Below, in pieces: positions 1 through 4,515 of a DNA stretch of 5,421 nt (positions within the stretch are counted from its first letter, which is position 1; each line of letters starts with the position of its first letter). Both the position numbers and the translations under genes were made by a program. The notes below the pieces were generated by a model. That model was given only the letters and a program-made list of their open reading frames with translations. It was not told the DNA's origin and made no database searches. The DNA comes from Microbacteriaceae bacterium (GTDB taxonomy: Bacteria > Actinomycetota > Actinomycetes > Actinomycetales > Microbacteriaceae): assembly GCA_003454135.1 (NCBI GenBank), contig DMKW01000090.1, forward strand, positions 2,042-7,462. Direction: 5' to 3'.

Positions 1-1148
1 CCCGACTGCAGCAGGTTGGCCATGCTGCCGAGCTGGGTGAGCGGCTGCGTGAACTGGCGCGAATACTGGATGAACGCCGTCACGTCGCCGAGTCGCATGC
101 TGCCCGAGGCGACGAACAACCCGCCGACGACGGCGATCGCGACATAGACGAGGTTGCCGACGAACATCATGGCCGGCATGATGATGCCGCTCACGAACTG
201 GGCCCCGAAGCTCGCCTCGAACAGTTCGTCGTTCTTCTGCCGGAACCTCTCCTCCACCTCGCGGTGACGGCCGAACACCTTCACGATGGCGTGGCCCGTG
301 AACGTCTCCTCGATCTGGCCGTTGAGCTCGCCCGTGTGCTTCCACTGCGCGACGAAGAGCTTCTGCGATCGCTTGGCGATCGCCGTGGTGATGCCGATCG
401 TGAGCGGGATCGTCACGAGCGCGATGATCGCGAGCACCGGGGACAGGATGAACATCATCACGAGCACGCCGATCACCGTGAGCAGCGAGGTGAGCAGCTG
501 GCTCATGGTTTGCTGCAGGCTTTGCGAGATGTTGTCGATGTCGTTCGTGACGCGGCTCAGCAGTTCGCCGCGCTGCATGCGGTCGAAGTAGCTGAGCGGC
601 AGCCGGTTGATCTTGAGCTCGACGTCCGATCGAAGCCGGAAGACCGTGCGCTGCACGATGCCGTTGAGAACGAGCCCCTGCAGGTAGCCGAACACCGCGG
701 AGAGCACGTAGAGGGTGAGCACTCCGATGAGCACGGCGCCCACGGCGTTGAAGTCGATGCCGACGCCGGGCGTGAGCGACATGCCGCTCAGCATGTCTGC
801 CCTCGTCGTGTCACCGGATGCCCGCAACTGTTCGATGATCTGCGCTTTGCTGACGCCCGACGGGAGCTTCGACGAGACGAAGCCCTCGAACACGAGGTTG
901 ATGGCCTGGCCGAGGAGCCGGGGACCGAGCACCGAGAAGAGCACGCTCAGCACGGTGAGGATCGTCACGGCGACGATGCGCACGGCCTCCGGTCGCAAGC
1001 GGCCGATCAGGCGCCTGGCCGACGGGCCGAAGTTCATCGACTTCTCGGCCGGCATCCCCGCGCCGCCGAACGGCCCACCGCCCATGGGGCCGCGCCGCAT
1101 CGGTGGCCGCACGGGCGCGGCGGTCTCGGTGGATTCGCGGTCACTCAT
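1..1148 (-). CDS. ABC exporter half-transporter, second subunit (partial: membrane domain only, ATPase domain beyond the left edge)
   Basis: Reading leftward from the ATG at 1148, the frame stays open to base 3 with no stop, giving 382 residues. The N-terminus (about 1-38) is rich in Gly, Pro, Met and Arg (MRRGPMGGGPFGGAGMP), a tail I associate with this actinobacterial exporter subfamily. A type IV ABC exporter membrane domain follows: TM1 about 56-80, TM2 about 136-160, TM3-TM4 about 215-258, TM5 about 318-345, TM6 from about 353. The stretch LPLSYFDRMQRGELLSRVTN (183-202) is the typical cytoplasmic coupling-helix region. A long TM1-TM2 loop (about 85-135) is unusual and reported separately. 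The nucleotide-binding domain, about 240 residues, would lie off the window. The start overlaps the preceding gene by four bases (ATGA) and has a GGAGG site seven bases upstream. Because the preceding subunit has a degenerate ATPase site, this one is predicted to carry the catalytically competent Walker B Glu and switch His. Substrate is unknown; multidrug or lipid export is the family expectation. Confidence 0.93.
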   Translation of the reverse strand, partial: MSDRESTETAAPVRPPMRRGPMGGGPFGGAGMPAEKSMNFGPSARRLIGRLRPEAVRIVAVTILTVLSVLFSVLGPRLLGQAINLVFEGFVSSKLPSGVSKAQIIEQLRASGDTTRADMLSGMSLTPGVGIDFNAVGAVLIGVLTLYVLSAVFGYLQGLVLNGIVQRTVFRLRSDVELKINRLPLSYFDRMQRGELLSRVTNDIDNISQSLQQTMSQLLTSLLTVIGVLVMMFILSPVLAIIALVTIPLTIGITTAIAKRSQKLFVAQWKHTGELNGQIEETFTGHAIVKVFGRHREVEERFRQKNDELFEASFGAQFVSGIIMPAMMFVGNLVYVAIAVVGGLFVASGSMRLGDVTAFIQYSRQFTQPLTQLGSMANLLQS

Positions 1149-2878
1149 GCCGCCGCCTCCGCAGTGAGTTGGGATTCGACGATCTCGAGGTAGGTCGGCG
1201 AGGTGTCGAGGAGCTGGGCATGGGTGCCGTCGCCGACGATGCGGCCGTCCTCGAGCACGATGATCTGGTCGGCATCGATGATGGTGGAAATGCGTTGGGC
1301 CACGATGACCATCGTCGCGCCGGACACCCGCTCTCGGAGCGCTACCCTGAGCCGGGCATCCGTCGCAAGGTCGAGAGCCGAGAACGAGTCGTCGAACACG
1401 TAGATCTCGGGTCGTTTCACGAGCGCCCGGGCGATCGCGAGCCGCTGGCGCTGGCCGCCTGACACGTTCGTGCCGCCTTGCGAGACGGGCGCGTCGAGCC
1501 CGAGCGGCATCTCGCTCACAAAGTCGCGAGCCTGGGCGATGTCGAGCGCCGACCAGAGCTCCTCGTCGGTGGCATCGGGTTTTCCGTAGCGCAGGTTGCT
1601 TGCCACCGTGCCGGAGAACAGGTAGGGCCTCTGCGGCACGAGTCCGATCCGGCCCCACAGGAGGTCGGGATCGAGCCTCTTGACGTCCACACCGTCAATC
1701 ACGACGGCCCCCGACGTCGCGTCGAACAGGCGCGGCAGGAGGTTGACGAGGGTGGTCTTGCCTGCGCCGGTGCTGCCGATGATCGCCGTGGTCTTTCCGG
1801 CGGCGATCGAGAAGCTGAGGTCGCTCAACACGGGTTGCTCCGCGCCCGGGTAGGCGAAACCGACGCCCTCGAACCGGATCGTGCCATGCTCGGCGAGCGT
1901 CGTCACGGCCTCTGACGGCACACGAACTGTCGACTCGGTGCCGAGCACCTCTCCGATCCTGTCCGCGCTCACCGCGGCCCGAGGGATCATGATCGCCATG
2001 AAGGTGGCCATCATCACCGCCATGAGGATCTGCATGAGGTAGGCGAGGAACGCCGTGAGCGTCCCGACCTCCATCGATCCGTCGTTGATCCTGAACGCCC
2101 CGAACCAGATCACGGCGACGCTCGACACGTTGAGAACGAACATCACGATGGGAAACATGAGGGCCATGAGGCGCCCCGCCTTGTACGCCGACTCGGTGAC
2201 CTCGGAGTTCGCCGTGCCGAATCGGGCGACCTCCACGTCTTCGCGAACGAAGGCCCGCACGACGCGGATGCCGGTGAGCTGTTCGCGAAGGATGCGGTTG
2301 ACGGCGTCGATGCGTTTCTGCATCCGGCGGAACTGGGGAACCATGCGCGAGATCACGATGCCGATCGCGATGATGAGCACCGGCACGCTCACCGCCATGA
2401 GCCAGGAGAGCTGCAGGTCTTGCTGGAGGGCGAGGATGATGCCGCCGATGGCGAGGATAGGGGCCGAGACGAGCATCGTGCAGGTCATGAGCACGAGCAT
2501 CTGCACCTGCTGCACGTCGTTCGTGGAGCGCGTGATGAGCGACGGCGCCCCGAAGTGGGACACCTCGCGCTCGGAGAACTCGCCGACCCGACGGAACACC
2601 GCGGAGCGCAGGTCGCGGCCGACCCCCATCGCCACCTTCGCCCCGAAGTAGACCGCGGTGATCGCGCACGCTATTTGCGCGACGGTGATGGCGAGCATGA
2701 TTTCACCGAGGCGCAGGATGTACGCGGTGTCACCGAGCGCGACGCCCTTGTCGATGATGTCGGCGTTGAGAGTGGGCAGATACAGGGACGCTATCGACTG
2801 CAGCAGTTGGAACAGCACGACGGCGCCGAGCAGGCCGGCGTGCGGCCGAAGGTAGGTGCGCAAGATCCTGAGCAGCAT
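1145..2878 (-). CDS. ABC exporter half-transporter, first subunit, with degenerate ATPase site
   Basis: A complete 577-residue fused membrane-plus-ATPase protein, of normal family length. Six membrane segments are visible at about 15-37, 57-80, 128-150, 155-178, 238-261 and 272-298, with the coupling motif FGAPSLITRSTNDV near 109-122. The nucleotide-binding domain has A-loop Tyr343, Walker A GSTGAGKTT (368-376), Q-loop Gln416, signature VSGGQ (472-476), Walker B ending at Asp496 and D-loop SALD (500-503). The residue after Walker B is Asp497 where a catalytic Glu is usual, and the switch position is Gln528 (VAQRIST) where His is usual. Both changes are typical of the non-catalytic subunit in heterodimeric exporters such as TM287/288 and LmrCD. 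The partner is the next gene, overlapping by ATGA. Start choice: ATG at 2878 has GAGGA six bases upstream, whereas ATG at 2884 directly abuts that site; using 2884 would add two residues and create an ATGA overlap with tetR. Likely role is export of drugs or other hydrophobic compounds; substrate unknown. Confidence 0.95.
   Translation of the reverse strand: MLLRILRTYLRPHAGLLGAVVLFQLLQSIASLYLPTLNADIIDKGVALGDTAYILRLGEIMLAITVAQIACAITAVYFGAKVAMGVGRDLRSAVFRRVGEFSEREVSHFGAPSLITRSTNDVQQVQMLVLMTCTMLVSAPILAIGGIILALQQDLQLSWLMAVSVPVLIIAIGIVISRMVPQFRRMQKRIDAVNRILREQLTGIRVVRAFVREDVEVARFGTANSEVTESAYKAGRLMALMFPIVMFVLNVSSVAVIWFGAFRINDGSMEVGTLTAFLAYLMQILMAVMMATFMAIMIPRAAVSADRIGEVLGTESTVRVPSEAVTTLAEHGTIRFEGVGFAYPGAEQPVLSDLSFSIAAGKTTAIIGSTGAGKTTLVNLLPRLFDATSGAVVIDGVDVKRLDPDLLWGRIGLVPQRPYLFSGTVASNLRYGKPDATDEELWSALDIAQARDFVSEMPLGLDAPVSQGGTNVSGGQRQRLAIARALVKRPEIYVFDDSFSALDLATDARLRVALRERVSGATMVIVAQRISTIIDADQIIVLEDGRIVGDGTHAQLLDTSPTYLEIVESQLTAEAAA
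1156..1160 (-). promoter_or_regulatory. Ribosome binding site of the second half-transporter
   Basis: GGAGG on the minus strand, seven bases before the ATG at 1148. It lies inside the last codons of the upstream half-transporter gene (Glu-Ala-Ala-Ala-stop). Its strength and spacing fix the start at 1148 and not at the internal Met codons of the Gly-rich tail. Together with the ATGA stop/start overlap it suggests translational coupling, which would help keep the two subunits in equal amounts. Confidence 0.8.
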
Positions 2879-2880
2879 GG

Positions 2881-3474
2881 TCATTCCTCGTGGTCGGGGC
2901 GGTCGGGGCGTGCGGCTATGCCGTGCACGATGATGTCGGCGAGCTCCTCGGTCGAGAACGGGTGCGAGTCGTTGAACGGTCCGATGGACGATGCAAACGC
3001 GATGAGCCGCACGAGGTAGGCAACCCTCGACGGCTCGATTCTCAACCTCGGAGCCTCGCTCACGAGAACCTCGGCGACGAGCTCGGCGAAGTCGTTGCGG
3101 GCGCCGTGTCCCGGTGGCCGGCCGGTCATGCCGATCGCGGACATGATGCCGATGATGCCGGTGAAGCGCGCCCTGAGGTGAAACAGGATGTCGCCCACCT
3201 TCTGTTCGAGCGAGAGGTCGGGGTCGATCGAGCGCAGGGCGTCGCGCAGTGGCGCCGGGTCGAGGAACTTGTCGACGGCGGCCTGGATGATGGAATCCTT
3301 GTCGCCGAAGGCACGGAAGACGGTGCCCTCCGCGATCCCGGCCTCGTCGGCGATCTGCCGGGTCGTGACGTCTCGACCGTGTTCAAGAATGAGCGGGATC
3401 ACGGCGTCGACAATCATCGCCCGGCGGTCTTCGACCGAGAGGGGCCTGGCCCGGCTGGTTCTCGTCAATGTCAC
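2881..3474 (-). CDS. TetR/AcrR-family transcriptional repressor of the exporter operon
   Basis: A 197-residue protein, normal TetR length. A basic N-terminal arm (about 4-18) precedes the helix-turn-helix at about 36-68: VTTRQIADEAGIAEGTVFRA followed by FGDKDSI, with the recognition helix around 48-56. This is the classic TetR_N pattern. The remainder (about 70-197) is the all-helical ligand-binding and dimerisation domain; nothing in it lets me name the ligand. It is the first gene of the exporter operon, followed within two bases by the first half-transporter, so it probably represses itself and the exporter and is released by an exported compound. The start is GTG at 3474. There is no Shine-Dalgarno sequence, but a -10 box ends six bases upstream, which fits a leaderless mRNA. 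A later start at Met20 would remove the first helix of the DNA-binding domain. The family call is secure; the regulated targets are inferred from position and the adjacent operator. Confidence 0.93.
   Translation of the reverse strand: MTLTRTSRARPLSVEDRRAMIVDAVIPLILEHGRDVTTRQIADEAGIAEGTVFRAFGDKDSIIQAAVDKFLDPAPLRDALRSIDPDLSLEQKVGDILFHLRARFTGIIGIMSAIGMTGRPPGHGARNDFAELVAEVLVSEAPRLRIEPSRVAYLVRLIAFASSIGPFNDSHPFSTEELADIIVHGIAARPDRPDHEE
2885..2889 (-). promoter_or_regulatory. Ribosome binding site deciding the start of the first half-transporter
   Basis: GAGGA on the minus strand, contained in the final Glu-Glu codons of tetR. It is six bases from the ATG at 2878 but has zero spacing to the ATG at 2884, so it favours 2878. 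The tetR stop codon (2883 to 2881) sits between this site and the chosen start, so a ribosome finishing tetR ends directly on the initiation region, as expected for translational coupling. Confidence 0.65.
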
Positions 3475-3480
3475 AACAGA

Positions 3481-3509
3481 ATACTAAATGAGTGAGTGCT
3501 CACTCACAA
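3481..3509 (-). promoter_or_regulatory. Predicted promoter of the tetR-ABC-ABC operon, leaderless
   Basis: On the minus strand, TTGTGA (3509-3504) and TAGTAT (3486-3481) each match four of six consensus bases of the -35 and -10 boxes and are separated by exactly 17 bases. The -10 box ends six bases before the tetR GTG at 3474, so the expected transcription start is the G of that codon. This gives a leaderless transcript and explains the missing Shine-Dalgarno sequence. The operator inverted repeat fills almost the entire spacer and overlaps the last three bases of the -35 box, so bound repressor should exclude RNA polymerase. The prediction is from sequence only. Confidence 0.6.
3489..3506. 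promoter_or_regulatory. Predicted TetR operator, 18-base inverted repeat
   Basis: TGAGTGAGTGCTCACTCA has two perfect 8-base arms (TGAGTGAG and CTCACTCA) around a 2-base centre. Size and symmetry suit a TetR dimer. It starts 15 bases from the tetR start codon, lies between the -35 and -10 boxes of the tetR promoter, and is 84 bases upstream of the divergent oxidoreductase start. Autorepression of the exporter operon is therefore the simplest reading. Control of the divergent gene is possible but less certain. Binding by this particular repressor is inferred from adjacency. Confidence 0.75.
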
Positions 3510-3515
3510 TAGAGT
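3510..3515 (+). promoter_or_regulatory. Weak candidate -10 box for the rightward oxidoreductase gene
   Basis: TAGAGT fits the loose actinobacterial pattern TAnnnT and lies in the AT-rich stretch just right of the operator. No convincing -35 box exists at a 16 to 19 base spacing (the positions read aatgag or similar). If it is real, the operator would again occupy the spacer, and the transcript would have a leader of about 70 bases. This is only the best candidate seen, not a confident call. Confidence 0.2.
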
Positions 3516-3577
3516 GTTGCACAATTGAAGAATAGAGCGACGGCCGTCCATCGAGGCGACCACGACATCCGCGAACC

Positions 3578-3584
3578 AAGGGAG
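3578..3584 (+). promoter_or_regulatory. Ribosome binding site of the quinone reductase gene
   Basis: AAGGGAG followed by six bases (CACAGC) and then GTG at 3591. This well-placed site decides the start in favour of 3591 over the in-frame TTG at 3525, which has no comparable site. The protein from 3591 begins MSRAVQFSRNGGPEVL, the usual N-terminal strand of this enzyme family. Confidence 0.75.
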
Positions 3585-3590
3585 CACAGC

Positions 3591-4505
3591 GTGTCGAGAG
3601 CCGTACAATTCAGCCGCAACGGTGGTCCGGAAGTGCTCGACATCGTCGAGGTCGACGAACCGCACGCCGGCCGGGGCGAGGTGCGCGTTAGCGTGCGCGC
3701 CGCCGGCCTCAACGCCTTCGACTTCAAGGTGCGGCAGGATGCCGCCTACCTGCCCTCAAAGAAGCTCCCGAGCGGCCAGGGCAACGAGTTCGCCGGAGTC
3801 GTCGACGAGGTCGGCGACGGTGTCGATGGCGTCTCGATCGGCGACGAGGTGCTCGGCTGGGTCTCGTTCGCGGCGCAGGCCGACTACGTGGTCGTGCCGC
3901 CGACCCAGCTCGCGGCGAAGCCGGCCGCCCTCGACTGGGCGACGGCGGGAGGAATCGGGCTCGTCGGCAACACCGCGAAGCGGGCAACTGATGCGATCGC
4001 CCCGGGTCCGGGCGACACCGTGCTCGTGAGCGCGGCGGCCGGCGGTGTCGGACTGCTCGAATCGCAGCTCGCGATCCGCGCAGGCGCGACCGTGATCGGC
4101 ACTGCGAGCGAGGCGAACCACGAGTTTCTGCGCGGCCTCGGCGTGATCCCGGTCGCATACGGTCCCGGTCTCGCCGATCGGGTGCGCGCCGCGGCACCGA
4201 ACGGCATCACGGCGGTGCTCGACAGCGCGGGCGAGGAGACCGTGCTTCTCGGCCTCGAACTCGGGGTCGATCCGAAGCGCATCAACACGATCGTCTACAG
4301 TCCGGGCGTGGAGAAGTACGGCATCCAGTCGGTCGGCGGCGGCGGCAAGACGTCTGCGGAACTCGCGGAACTCGCCTCCCTCGTGGCGAGCGGCGAGCTC
4401 GTGCTGCCGATCGCCGCGACCTACCGGCTGAGCGAGGTGCGCGAGGCGTACACGCGGCTCGAGTCGCGCCACCTGCTCGGCAAGATCGTGATGCTTCTGC
4501 CCTGA
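3591..4505 (+). CDS. Zinc-free MDR-family NAD(P)H:quinone oxidoreductase-like protein
   Basis: A 304-residue medium-chain dehydrogenase/reductase of the quinone-oxidoreductase (zeta-crystallin-like) type. The N-terminal GroES-like domain (about 1-115) has AGLNAFDFKVRQ (38-49) and GNEFAGVVDEVGDGV (64-78). The Rossmann domain follows, with the cofactor-binding loop SAAAGGVG (147-154), the form usual in this group, and GATVIGTAS (165-173) closing the next strand. The C-terminal part LSEVREAYTRLESRHLLGKI (280-299) is the standard ending. There is no cysteine in the protein, so neither the catalytic nor the structural zinc site of alcohol dehydrogenases is present, consistent with direct hydride transfer to quinones or enones. 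It is cytosolic, with no signal peptide. It diverges from tetR across a shared control region and may be co-regulated with the exporter. The true substrate (quinone, alkenal or other electrophile) cannot be read from sequence. Start is GTG at 3591, set by its ribosome binding site. Confidence 0.9.
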   Translation: MSRAVQFSRNGGPEVLDIVEVDEPHAGRGEVRVSVRAAGLNAFDFKVRQDAAYLPSKKLPSGQGNEFAGVVDEVGDGVDGVSIGDEVLGWVSFAAQADYVVVPPTQLAAKPAALDWATAGGIGLVGNTAKRATDAIAPGPGDTVLVSAAAGGVGLLESQLAIRAGATVIGTASEANHEFLRGLGVIPVAYGPGLADRVRAAAPNGITAVLDSAGEETVLLGLELGVDPKRINTIVYSPGVEKYGIQSVGGGGKTSAELAELASLVASGELVLPIAATYRLSEVREAYTRLESRHLLGKIVMLLP

Positions 4506-4515
4506 AACGCGGGGG

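Larger units (their letters stand above)
3475..3590. other. Divergent intergenic control region between tetR and the quinone reductase
   Basis: This 116-base gap separates the two divergent starts. Its left two thirds (to about 3536) are clearly richer in A and T than the surrounding genes and hold the tetR promoter, the 18-base inverted repeat and a weak rightward -10 candidate. The right part (3537-3590) is GC-rich leader for the rightward gene, ending in its ribosome binding site. It also contains a 10-base perfect palindrome, GACGGCCGTC, at 3539-3548. The rightward reading frame stays open back to a TTG at 3525, but I do not consider that part coding. Confidence 0.75.

Noticed and set aside
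264..1193. A long plus-strand open frame of 309 codons, very rich in Arg, His, Glu and Asp
   Set aside because: It lies antisense to the second half-transporter, whose membrane-domain sequence is clear. The charged, low-complexity composition is typical of an antisense shadow in GC-rich DNA. No ribosome site or family motif was seen.
1695..2669. A 324-codon minus-strand frame within the first half-transporter
   Set aside because: It is an out-of-frame shadow of the same strand, rich in Arg, Gly, His and Pro with no motif, while the true frame carries every ABC motif.
2890..3495. A 201-codon plus-strand frame opposite tetR, ending next to the operator
   Set aside because: It is antisense to a clear TetR gene, has Asp/Arg/Gly/Val-rich composition and no recognisable domain.
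3525..3590. A 22-residue N-terminal extension of the quinone reductase from a TTG codon at 3525
   Set aside because: No ribosome site precedes the TTG, the extension resembles no N-terminus of the family, and a well-placed AAGGGAG site serves the GTG at 3591.
3756..4472. A 238-codon minus-strand frame opposite the quinone reductase
   Set aside because: The composition is Arg/Ala/Asp/His-rich and antisense to a gene with a full MDR fold signature. It is a shadow frame.
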